From the NCBI GenBank assembly GCA_027488415.1, contig JAIYBS010000201.1:1-7272 (forward strand): a stretch of DNA of 7,272 nucleotides, written 5' to 3'. The notes under the pieces are model-generated. The model ran no database searches. It was not told the origin of the DNA and saw only the letters and a list, made by a program, of their open reading frames with translations. A program made the translations under genes and the position numbers. Positions 1 through 6,078 of the stretch are shown piece after piece (position 1 is the stretch's first letter; each line of letters begins with the position of its first letter). This DNA is from Planctomycetaceae bacterium (GTDB taxonomy: Bacteria; Planctomycetota; Phycisphaerae; Phycisphaerales; SM1A02).

Positions 1-62
1 AGGATCAGGCCGAGTCCCGCGACGCGGGTGGCTTGCTGGTAGGCGTACTGGTCGGTGCGCAT
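1..62 (-). CDS. 5' end of an unidentified, possibly membrane, protein (truncated by window edge)
   Basis: Reading the minus strand from an ATG at 62 gives an open frame of 20 codons to the window edge. It begins M-R-T-D-Q-Y-A-Y-Q-Q and runs into a hydrophobic stretch (VAGLGLIL), as expected for a short cytoplasmic head followed by a first membrane helix. The rest of the gene lies outside the window, so no function can be assigned. It would be transcribed divergently from the permease that starts at 173, with about 110 bases between the two starts. No strong Shine-Dalgarno sequence is visible upstream of the ATG. The call rests on a clean frame, sensible amino-acid composition and the divergent layout. 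A chance open frame of this length is quite possible in such GC-rich DNA. Confidence 0.42.
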   Translation of the reverse strand, partial: MRTDQYAYQQATRVAGLGLI

Positions 63-172
63 CGAGGGGATCGCTCTGGCAGGGGACCGCCGGCCCGAGG
101 ACGGGCCGAGGGGTGCAGGGTACTGTATCCCCGTGGCCCCCGCCCCGACGCGGGACGCCGGAGTCAACCCGC
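63..172. promoter_or_regulatory. Divergent intergenic region, probable promoter for the permease
   Basis: This 110-base stretch separates the start of the truncated minus-strand gene from the permease start. It has no credible coding sequence. TACTGT at 121-126 fits the TAnnnT pattern of a -10 box and would give the permease a leader of roughly 40 bases, but there is no recognisable -35 box about 17 bases upstream. That position instead falls on a perfect dyad at 91-108. A weak GGAG at 160-163, 9 bases before the ATG at 173, could serve as the ribosome binding site. Promoter assignment is an inference from layout, and the direction of any regulation is unknown. Confidence 0.35.
91..108. repeat. 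Perfect 7-bp inverted repeat (dyad) between divergent genes
   Basis: CGGCCCG (91-97) and CGGGCCG (102-108) are exact reverse complements separated by the tetranucleotide AGGA. No T-run follows on either strand, and the element lies between two gene starts, so a transcription terminator is a poor fit. It overlaps the place where a -35 box would lie for the TACTGT at 121-126, so it could be an operator for a dimeric regulator or a leader hairpin. The base pairing is directly visible. Any function is conjecture, because GC-rich DNA produces such dyads readily. Confidence 0.45.
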
Positions 173-1216
173 ATGACCTTCCTCGAGCAGCTCTGGGCCA
201 TCGCCCGCAACACCGCCGTCGAGTGCATCCGCCAGCCCATCGCGCTGGCGGTGCTGGTGGCGGGAACCCTCCTCGTCGTGCTCTCGGTTCCCTTCAGCGG
301 CTTCACGCTGATGGACGACCAGCGCATGTTCGTGGACCTGGCGCTGTCCACGATCTTCGTGTGCGGCACGCTGCTCGCGGCGTTCCTCGCGACCAACGCC
401 CTCAGCCGCGAGATCGACAACCGCACCGCGCTGACCGTCGTGTCGAAGCCGGTCAGCCGGCCGGCCTTCGTGTGGGGCAAGTTCCTCGGCGTGGCGCTCG
501 CGCTCTCCGGGTGCACGGCCTTCCTCTCCTTCGCGTTCATGCTCGTGGAGATGCACGGGACGATGCCGACCGTGGCGACCCCCTACCACTTCCCGGTGCT
601 CACCCTCGGCATCCTCGCGCTGGTCGCGACCGCGGGGTCGGCGATCTGGGCGAACTACTTCTACGGATGGAGCTTCCCCGCCTCGGTGCTCGGCTTCGGC
701 GTGCCGCTCCTGGGCGTGGCGTACCTGGTGTGCCTCCTCTTCGGCAAGGACTGGACCCCCGTCAGCCCGGCGGAGCAGTTCGAGGGCCAGCTCTGGATCG
801 CGATCGCGATGATGTGGCTCGGCCTCTGCGTGCTCGCGAGCATCGCCGTCGCGGCCTCGACGCGCTTCGGGCAGGTGGTCACCCTCGGCATCACCTTCGG
901 CTGCTTCGTCGCCGGCCTCATGAGCGACTGGCTGTTCGCCCGCAGGCTGCGCGACCTCGGCGCCATGATGGAGCGGCTCGCGGCCGAGGGGACCCCGGGC
1001 AGCGCGCTCGACGCGAACCACGCGCAGTGGGCCGCCTTCAAGGTGGCCTACGCGGTGATGCCGAACTTCCAGGTGTTCTGGCTCTCCGACGCGGTGCAGC
1101 AGAAGCGGGCCATCCCGCTCGACTACCTGCTCCCCTCGACGCTGTACGGCGCCGCGGTCATCGTCGCGGCGATGTGCGTCGCCACCGCGATGTTCCAGCG
1201 GCGCGAGGTCGGCTGA
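173..1216 (+). CDS. ABC-2-type transporter permease subunit
   Basis: The product is a 347-residue multi-pass inner-membrane protein that resembles the permease half of an ABC-2 type exporter. Hydrophobic segments lie at about residues 22-40, 56-76, 102-125, 141-160, 169-190, 207-228, 234-252 and 324-342. After the second helix comes the family's conserved cytoplasmic signature: SREIDNRTA (78-86), KPVSRPAF (92-99) and then WGKFLG. This corresponds to the 'E..GT..ll..P.sR..f..gK' region of ABC-2 permeases. The C-terminal FQRREVG is also typical. A hydrophilic stretch at about 255-320 lies before the last helix. The ATG at 173 is preferred over an in-frame ATG at 113 because the extra 20 residues are Pro/Arg-rich and unlike the family, and GGAG lies 9 bases upstream of 173. 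No ATP-binding subunit is in the window, so one would have to be encoded elsewhere, possibly beyond the left edge. The substrate is unknown. Confidence 0.8.
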   Translation: MTFLEQLWAIARNTAVECIRQPIALAVLVAGTLLVVLSVPFSGFTLMDDQRMFVDLALSTIFVCGTLLAAFLATNALSREIDNRTALTVVSKPVSRPAFVWGKFLGVALALSGCTAFLSFAFMLVEMHGTMPTVATPYHFPVLTLGILALVATAGSAIWANYFYGWSFPASVLGFGVPLLGVAYLVCLLFGKDWTPVSPAEQFEGQLWIAIAMMWLGLCVLASIAVAASTRFGQVVTLGITFGCFVAGLMSDWLFARRLRDLGAMMERLAAEGTPGSALDANHAQWAAFKVAYAVMPNFQVFWLSDAVQQKRAIPLDYLLPSTLYGAAVIVAAMCVATAMFQRREVG

Positions 1217-1220
1217 CCCG

Positions 1221-1239
1221 GGCGCGTCCGGCGCGCGCC
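1221..1239. terminator. GC hairpin between convergent genes, possible bidirectional terminator
   Basis: GGCGCG (1221-1226) pairs perfectly with CGCGCC (1234-1239) across a 7-base loop. It lies in the 25-base gap between the stop codons of the convergent permease and ClpP-fold genes. The position is right for a shared terminator, but there is no T-run on either strand. If it works it would do so as a structural barrier or with Rho. The hairpin is seen; its function is an inference. Confidence 0.3.
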
Positions 1240-1241
1240 GC

Positions 1242-2627
1242 TCAACCGCCCTGTGCCTGGCGCATCTCGCCGAGGCGCTTGCGGAGCTCCTTGAGCTCCT
1301 TCTGGATCTGCTCGACGGCGTTCGGCCCGAGGTTCGCCTCGATGCACGGCTTGCAGCGCTTGTGCCAGGCGAGGATCTTCTCCATGATCTGGATCTGGAC
1401 GGCGATCTGCTCCTCGGCGCCGCCGGCGCGATCGATGTTGAGGCGCTGCTGCTGGAGCTGGAGGTCCTTCTCGCACTCCTCGTAGAGCTTCTGGAAGTTC
1501 GTCGCCATCTTCACGCCGTAGTCGCTGACCTCGTACCACTCCTTGAGGCCGAGCAGCTTGGCGAGCTCCTCGTCGGTGTCGGCGGTGCCCTTGCTGAAGC
1601 CCGAGTCGAGCGCGTTGCTCGCGTTGAAGGTCAGGTTGTCCTTCTCGTCCGAGAGGATGACCTCGCCGGGCAGGCCGGTGACCTTGTCGTGGAAGGTCGG
1701 CTTGCCGGTCACGGGATCCTTGGTGTAGGTCAGCACCGGCTTCGCGAGCACCATCGCCTCGAACACCATGCGCGGACGGCCGTTCTTCTCGATGATGGCG
1801 CCGAGCTCCGTGCGGAAGGCGTCGAGCGGCTCGCCGTAGACGCTGTCGCGGCCGCGGATCATCATCGCGGCGCCGAGCGCGCCCATCGAGCGGAAGTAGA
1901 TCTCGTCGCACTGCATCGAGGTGACCGCGGCGGCCGAGATGGCCTCGCGGATCCAGGCAACCACGCGGTGGCGCTCGCGGGTCTTGGCGATGACGTCGAC
2001 GATCTCGAAGATCTCGGTCACCAGGCCGCCCGGGCTGTCGATCTCGATCACGATGATCTGGCCGGGGCCCCACTTGTCGGCCTCCTTGGCGAGCGCCTCG
2101 ATCTCCTCCGCGCGCGCGGTCTGGCCGACGCCGCCCTTCCAGGGGAGACGGAACACGCCCTTCTGCGGCGCGATGCGGAATCCGTTGGCGTCGAGCTGGT
2201 AGCCCTGCGCGTCGACCTTGCCGGTGGGCTTCGCGGCGGGCGCGGCCGGGGCCGCGGAACCGGACTTGCCGGCGGGCTGCGCGGCGGGCTTCGCCGAGCC
2301 GGCGGGGGTCGCGCCGCCGACCGTCTTCATCGAGACGATCGAGCTCGCGAACAGCGGACGCGTGACCTGCTTGCCGTCGACCTCGGCGTCGACCGTGACG
2401 ACGCCCTTGTCGGCGTCGATCTTCGTGACGGTGCCGGTGAGGGTCTTCGTCGAGAGCGAGTCCTTGAAGGTGATCTCGACGCGGTCACCGACGGCGCCCC
2501 ACCAGGTGCCCTTCTGCAGCTTGACCTGCTGCTGCTTGGCGCCCGACTGCGCGAAGGCGCCCTGCTCGAGCGCGGGGACGGAGGCCGCGATCGCGGCGAC
2601 GAGGGTCAGTGCTGCAAGGGGTCGCAT
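1242..2627 (-). CDS. Exported ClpP/SppA-fold protease-like protein (NfeD/S49-like) with SH3-like N-terminal domain
   Basis: The product is a 461-residue protein with an N-terminal signal peptide (hydrophobic to about residue 20, GAFA|Q cleavage site near 26), so it probably acts in the periplasm. Residues 33-103 look like a small SH3-like beta barrel (TWWGAVGDRVEITF, then LTGTVTKIDADKG). An Ala/Pro/Lys-rich linker covers about 104-138. The ClpP-fold core spans about 155-365. IEIDSPGG (194-201) is the oxyanion-loop motif of SppA/NfeD proteases, AISAAA (229-234) offers Ser231 as nucleophile, and DEIYF follows. A C-terminal helical tail (374-460) contains CKPC (425-428). The Lys expected of NfeD-type Ser/Lys dyads is not evident; by spacing Glu266 occupies that place. 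Catalysis is therefore unproven. The ATG at 2627 is chosen because it gives a complete signal peptide; only a weak GAAGAG lies 10 bases upstream. It follows a paralogue by 46 bases and is probably co-transcribed with it. SppA itself is a less likely identity because a tandem S49 repeat is absent. Confidence 0.75.
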   Translation of the reverse strand: MRPLAALTLVAAIAASVPALEQGAFAQSGAKQQQVKLQKGTWWGAVGDRVEITFKDSLSTKTLTGTVTKIDADKGVVTVDAEVDGKQVTRPLFASSIVSMKTVGGATPAGSAKPAAQPAGKSGSAAPAAPAAKPTGKVDAQGYQLDANGFRIAPQKGVFRLPWKGGVGQTARAEEIEALAKEADKWGPGQIIVIEIDSPGGLVTEIFEIVDVIAKTRERHRVVAWIREAISAAAVTSMQCDEIYFRSMGALGAAMMIRGRDSVYGEPLDAFRTELGAIIEKNGRPRMVFEAMVLAKPVLTYTKDPVTGKPTFHDKVTGLPGEVILSDEKDNLTFNASNALDSGFSKGTADTDEELAKLLGLKEWYEVSDYGVKMATNFQKLYEECEKDLQLQQQRLNIDRAGGAEEQIAVQIQIMEKILAWHKRCKPCIEANLGPNAVEQIQKELKELRKRLGEMRQAQGG

Positions 2628-2673
2628 CGGTGTGTTGCTCTTCGGGGGTGTGCGTCGGACTCGTCGCGATCGG

Positions 2674-3981
2674 TCAGCGGCCGGGGCCCATCGGGCCCGC
2701 GGGACCGCCGCGGCCGCCGCCGCTGCGTCCGCCGCCGGACGTGCCCTGCTTCTGCTTCTGGTAGGCGCGGATCTGCTCGGTCAGCTGCTCGATGAGGAGC
2801 TTGAGCTGGTCCTCGCTCAGGCCGCGGGTCCATTCCCACATGCGGGCGAACTGCGGGGACTGCTTGAAGTTCGCGAGCATCTTCTCGAGGATCTGCTTGC
2901 GCTTGGCGAGGTCGCGCTCGTCGTCCATCGGCTCCTGGTAGTCCTCCATCCACTTCTTCGACTCGCGGTAGCGCTTGCGCCACGCGGCGTTGGTGTCGCG
3001 GAAGATCTTCTCGCCGCTGTCGACGAGCGTGTACTCGGGGTAGCCGAGGAGGTACATCAGGTCGGCCATGTCGACCGCCACGCCGTCGGCGAGGCCGGTG
3101 TCCTCGGCGATCTTCGAGCTGAAGCGCGCGGACACCTCGTCGGTGCTGTCGATCACGTACCACGAGCCGAGCGTGTCGGCGCGCCACTTCGTGCTGCGGC
3201 CGTCGATGTCTGCGCTGAGCTTGCGGTCCGGGCGCACCAGCGCGTCGCAGAGCTCCTGCGGGCGGCCGCCGAGCTCGAGGATGCCCTTGGCGATGCCCGT
3301 CCAGGCGCTGAACATCTTCGCCTTGATGTCGGCGTCGTTGCCGCCGCCGAGCGCGGCGACGATGTCGAGGCCCGCGATGCGCGCGTCGGGCGACATGAAC
3401 ATGTACGGCCACGCGAGCGCGTAGACGCAGGAGACGCCGCGGGAGTCCTGCACGTACATCACGGTCGGGAACGACGCGAGCTCGGTGCGGAGCTTGGCGG
3501 CGAGGTCGCGGTAGTCGGTGATGCCGCTCGCGAGGCGGCGAGGATCGATCTTGTCCTCCTTCTGCGCCTCGTTGACCGCCTCCATGTACTTCTCGGTGCC
3601 GCGGCCGTCCGAGGACGCGAGGCGGAAGACGATCAGGTCCGGCTTCTTCTCCTTCACGTCCTTCAGGATCTTGTCGTAGACGATCGGGTGGATGTCGACG
3701 CCCATGTATCCCTCCATGGGGATCACGTAGACGTTCGGCGGCCGATCGAGCTGCATGTCGGTGGCGAACGGGCTCTTGCCGGGCTTGTCGACCGAGCGGC
3801 CGAGCGTGAACGGCGGCGGGGCCTTGACGGGCTCGGCGGCGGGGGCGGTGGTGGCCGGCGTGGCCTCCGCGGGTGCCGCCTCGGCGGGCGCGTCCTGCCC
3901 GGTGGGCGTCGCGGGGGCGTCCGACTGGGCGAACGCGGAGGCGCAGGCGGTCAGGGTCGCGGCGAAGAGGAGCGTCTTCAT
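2674..3981 (-). CDS. Exported ClpP/SppA-fold protein, probable inactive paralogue of its downstream neighbour
   Basis: The product has 435 residues. A short signal sequence (MKTLLFAATLTAC...) has either an SPase I site after AFA (about residue 18) or a lipobox LTAC with Cys13. An Ala/Pro/Thr-rich low-complexity spacer (20-57) follows. The core begins NVYVIPMEG (83-91), with a KKPDLIVF strand (112-119) just as in SppA/NfeD proteins, but SSDGRG (123-128) replaces the usual SPGG. VSCVYALA (183-190) occupies the nucleophile helix, with Ser184 a possible but poorly spaced nucleophile. Lys222, 17 residues before a GGRP turn, lies where NfeD proteases carry the general base. GLADGVAVD (296-304) and LLGYPEY (311-317) close the core and match the neighbour's LLGLKEW. 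A charged helical tail (330-411) and a Gly/Pro/Arg-rich end (413-435) follow. The ATG at 3981 is preferred over an upstream in-frame start at 4068 because it begins the signal peptide. It has no visible Shine-Dalgarno. The role is unknown; a pseudoenzyme or scaffold partner is likely. Confidence 0.7.
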   Translation of the reverse strand: MKTLLFAATLTACASAFAQSDAPATPTGQDAPAEAAPAEATPATTAPAAEPVKAPPPFTLGRSVDKPGKSPFATDMQLDRPPNVYVIPMEGYMGVDIHPIVYDKILKDVKEKKPDLIVFRLASSDGRGTEKYMEAVNEAQKEDKIDPRRLASGITDYRDLAAKLRTELASFPTVMYVQDSRGVSCVYALAWPYMFMSPDARIAGLDIVAALGGGNDADIKAKMFSAWTGIAKGILELGGRPQELCDALVRPDRKLSADIDGRSTKWRADTLGSWYVIDSTDEVSARFSSKIAEDTGLADGVAVDMADLMYLLGYPEYTLVDSGEKIFRDTNAAWRKRYRESKKWMEDYQEPMDDERDLAKRKQILEKMLANFKQSPQFARMWEWTRGLSEDQLKLLIEQLTEQIRAYQKQKQGTSGGGRSGGGRGGPAGPMGPGR

Positions 3982-4090
3982 GGGGGAACCGGAGTCTACC
4001 CGTCCCCTGCACGCGGGCGGACGGTGCTGCGATGCAGTACGGACGCTCCCGGCGGGCGGTTCTTGCACGCCGCCGACGGCCGATGCGGCG
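3982..4090. promoter_or_regulatory. 109-base gap between cca and the ClpP-fold pair
   Basis: This is the only gap of more than 50 bases in the minus-strand array, so it is the natural place for a terminator of the upstream operon and a separate promoter for the ClpP-fold pair. On the minus strand TAGACT (3998 down to 3993) fits a -10 pattern but has no -35 partner, and it would give an almost leaderless transcript for the ATG at 3981. No gene or RNA is evident in the gap. The promoter call is weak. Confidence 0.22.
4068..4090 (-). terminator. Stem-loop abutting the cca stop codon
   Basis: On the plus strand CGCCGC (4068-4073) is the exact reverse complement of GCGGCG (4085-4090), with 11 bases between. 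The hairpin begins directly after the TGA of cca (4091-4093). No U-run follows in the minus-strand transcript, so it is not a canonical intrinsic terminator. It could end or attenuate the isomerase-cmk-plsC-cca message, or protect its 3' end. A six-pair GC stem can also arise by chance in DNA of this composition. Confidence 0.25.
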
Positions 4091-5332
4091 TCAAACGCCC
4101 GAGATCAGCGTCCGGACCGCGGCGAGCGCGGCCTCCCGGTCCGCGACGGCGCCGTTCAGCTGCAGGTCGTACGCCCGGTCGAGCAACGGCCGGAAGGCCG
4201 GGCCGGGGCGCATGCCCAGGGCGACCAGGTCATCCCCCGTCACGAACGGTGCCGGCCGAAGGCCCTCGCGCTCGAGTTCCGGAAGGTCGGCCGTCACGGC
4301 CGCGGCGATCGGGTGGCCGGCCGCCCGAAGCAGCGCGAGCGCCCCCCGGAACCCGTCGGAGGCCGCGAGGCGCTTGCGCCCTGCCCGGTCCGCCCGCGTC
4401 CAGGACGCGGGGATGCGCGGCACGTTCGCGAGGATCGCGGCAAGGAGGTCGCTCTCACCGTTGGAGAGGACGAGCGCGTCGCGCCAGCGGCGCTGGCGCG
4501 CGGCGGACACGTCGCTCGCACCCTCCGCGCCCGGCCGACCGAGCATCCACGCGGCGAGCGACTCCTCGAAGCCCGCGCCCGGCGCGAGCGCGGCCAGGAG
4601 CGATCGGTCGGTCGCGGCCTCGGGCTCGAGCAGCACCGACGGCCCGAGACCGAGCGACTCCACGAGCTCCACCGCGCGGGCGCGCGTCGGATGCACGAGC
4701 ATGCGGCGGATCTCGTTGCCGACCCGCTCGCGGCTGACGGCGGCGAGGTCGCCGGCGAAGCGGCGGACGGCCGACTCGGTGGCGGGATCGACGCGCAGCG
4801 CGAACCGCGCCGCGAACCGAGCCGCGCGGAGCGCGCGCAGGCGGTCCTCGCGCAGGCGCGCCTCCGGGTCGCCGATCGCGCGCAGCACGCCGGCAGCCAG
4901 GTCCGCGCGGCCGCCGACGTGGTCGATCACCTCGCCGGTCTCCGGGTCCTCGAACAGGCCGTTCACGGTGAAGTCGCGGCGCAGCGCGTCCTCGCGGTCG
5001 TCGGTGAACCGGACGCCGTCCGGGCGGCGCCCGTCGGCGTACGAGCCGTCGGCGCGGAACGTCGCGACCTCGACCGACCGACCGCCGTGGCGGACGAGCA
5101 TGACGCCGAAGGACTCGCCGACGCCGATCGCGCGCGGGAAGACGCGGCGGATCTCCTCGGGCACGGCGTCGGTGGCGACGTCGTAGTCCGCGGCCTCGTG
5201 GCCGAGCAGCGCGTCGCGCACGCAGCCGCCGGCGAAGAGCGCGCGGAACCCGGCCTCGCGCAGGCGGCGCGCCACCCACGACGCGGCGACGCGCGGCGCC
5301 ACCGGCGCGGCATGGCCCTCGCCGCCGCTCAC
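4091..5332 (-). CDS. cca: CCA tRNA nucleotidyltransferase / poly(A) polymerase family protein
   Basis: This 413-residue class II nucleotidyltransferase probably adds or repairs the 3' CCA end of tRNAs in the cytoplasm using CTP and ATP. Family motifs appear in order. GGCVRD (35-40) is the nucleotide-binding loop. DYD (49-51) carries the catalytic metal-binding aspartates. RRDFTVNGL (118-126) is followed by DHVGG. EDRLR (162-166), then ARF, form the base-recognition helix. A C-terminal VTGDDLVALGMRPGPAF (364-380) matches the tail of bacterial family members. No HD phosphohydrolase signature is evident. The start is a GTG at 5332 that overlaps the plsC stop as GTGA, with GGGAG 8 bases upstream. 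The nearby ATG near 5313 is in another frame. Motifs alone cannot separate a full CCA-adding enzyme from a CC- or A-adding enzyme or a poly(A) polymerase. The window shows no second copy, which would be expected nearby in none of these cases. Confidence 0.9.
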   Translation of the reverse strand: MSGGEGHAAPVAPRVAASWVARRLREAGFRALFAGGCVRDALLGHEAADYDVATDAVPEEIRRVFPRAIGVGESFGVMLVRHGGRSVEVATFRADGSYADGRRPDGVRFTDDREDALRRDFTVNGLFEDPETGEVIDHVGGRADLAAGVLRAIGDPEARLREDRLRALRAARFAARFALRVDPATESAVRRFAGDLAAVSRERVGNEIRRMLVHPTRARAVELVESLGLGPSVLLEPEAATDRSLLAALAPGAGFEESLAAWMLGRPGAEGASDVSAARQRRWRDALVLSNGESDLLAAILANVPRIPASWTRADRAGRKRLAASDGFRGALALLRAAGHPIAAAVTADLPELEREGLRPAPFVTGDDLVALGMRPGPAFRPLLDRAYDLQLNGAVADREAALAAVRTLISGV

Positions 5333-6078
5333 GCGTCCGACTCCCAGTACGGCCGGTCCGCCGCGCCCGGCGCGGGCCACCGGCCGCCCGAGCGCTCGCG
5401 CATGCGGGCACGGCACCTCATGCGCAGCTCCTCGATGCGGCGGCGCATCTGCTCGAGCAGCACGTCGGCGCCCTCCTTCGACCACGCCTCGACCTGCTCG
5501 GGCGGGATCGGCTCGCCGACCTCCACCTCGAGCCGGCCGCGCAGCCGCGGGAGCCCGCGCGTGCGCGGCCAGAGGTCGTTCGCGCCCTCGATCGCCATCG
5601 GCACGATCGGCACGCGGGCCTTGCGCGCGAGCAGCGCGACGCCCGGCTTGAACGCCTTGGTTCGACCGTCCTCGTTGCGCGTTCCCTCGGGGAACATGAA
5701 CACGCAGCGCCCGATCGAGAGCTGCTTGAGCGCGGTGCGGAGCGCGCCCAGGTCGCCGGACCCTCGCTCGATCGGAACCGCGCCGAAGCTGCGGATGAGC
5801 GCGCCGAAGGGCCTGAAGCGGAAGAGGCTCTCGCGCGCGATGATCGTGTACGGGCGCTCGCGGATCGAGCTGCCGCAGACCGGCGGGTCGAGGAAGCTCT
5901 GGTGGTTGCTCACGACCAGGATCCCCCCGGAGCGCGGCAGGCGCTCGAGGCCGCTGACGCGGAGCCTCCACACGATGCGGAACAGCCAGTAAAGGAGCGA
6001 CGCGCACGCGGTGAACCACGCGACGCTCAGCGTGCCGCGGCCGGGGGCGCGGCGCTCGGCCTGGAAGAGGGTCGTCAT
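5329..6078 (-). CDS. plsC: 1-acyl-sn-glycerol-3-phosphate acyltransferase (PlsC/LPLAT family)
   Basis: This 249-residue enzyme should acylate lysophosphatidic acid at the sn-2 position to give phosphatidic acid at the inner membrane, the step before CDP-diacylglycerol. A hydrophobic segment at about 18-36 can anchor it. All four acyltransferase blocks are visible: NHQSFLD (58-64) with the catalytic His59-x4-Asp64 pair, GAVPIER (99-105), FPEGTR (129-134) and VPIVPMAI (156-163). Length is normal for the family. A basic, Arg-rich helix (about 205-230) near the C terminus may help membrane binding. The ATG at 6078 overlaps the cmk stop as ATGA. No good Shine-Dalgarno is present, so translation probably depends on coupling with cmk. 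Adjacency of cmk and plsC is known in several bacterial groups. Acyl donor (acyl-ACP or acyl-CoA) and exact acceptor cannot be read from sequence, and other LPLAT substrates remain possible. Confidence 0.9.
   Translation of the reverse strand: MTTLFQAERRAPGRGTLSVAWFTACASLLYWLFRIVWRLRVSGLERLPRSGGILVVSNHQSFLDPPVCGSSIRERPYTIIARESLFRFRPFGALIRSFGAVPIERGSGDLGALRTALKQLSIGRCVFMFPEGTRNEDGRTKAFKPGVALLARKARVPIVPMAIEGANDLWPRTRGLPRLRGRLEVEVGEPIPPEQVEAWSKEGADVLLEQMRRRIEELRMRCRARMRERSGGRWPAPGAADRPYWESDA
5341..5345 (-). promoter_or_regulatory. Ribosome binding site deciding the GTG start of cca
   Basis: On the minus strand GGGAG ends 8 bases before the GTG at 5332, inside the last codons of plsC. Its strength and spacing, and the GTGA overlap with the plsC stop, fix this GTG as the start rather than a downstream in-frame alternative. 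The cmk start has the same arrangement. Confidence 0.65.

Noticed and set aside
17..29. Short palindrome-like CCCGC-GAC-GCGGG
   Set aside because: It lies within the probable coding start at the left edge, and five-base GC arms are expected by chance at this composition.
55..1485. 476-codon plus-strand frame across the permease
   Set aside because: It is a shifted frame of the permease with Arg/Pro-rich sequence and no hydrophobic segments. The permease frame has regular membrane helices and the ABC-2 signature.
1362..2795. 477-codon plus-strand frame
   Set aside because: It is antisense to the downstream ClpP-fold gene. The Leu/Asp/Gly/Arg-rich repetitive translation is typical of shadow frames in GC-rich DNA.
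2218..4737. 839-codon plus-strand open frame
   Set aside because: It lies antisense to the two ClpP-fold genes and part of cca. Its translation is low-complexity Arg/Ala/Gly/Pro with no domain, whereas the minus-strand proteins show signal peptides and conserved motifs. High GC at third positions explains its length.
4455..5411. 318-codon minus-strand frame overlapping cca
   Set aside because: It is in a different frame from cca, almost pure Arg/Ala/Pro, and has none of the nucleotidyltransferase motifs.
3755..5992. 745-codon plus-strand open frame
   Set aside because: It is antisense to cca and plsC, both of which have full family motifs. Its composition is biased and it shows no recognisable domain.
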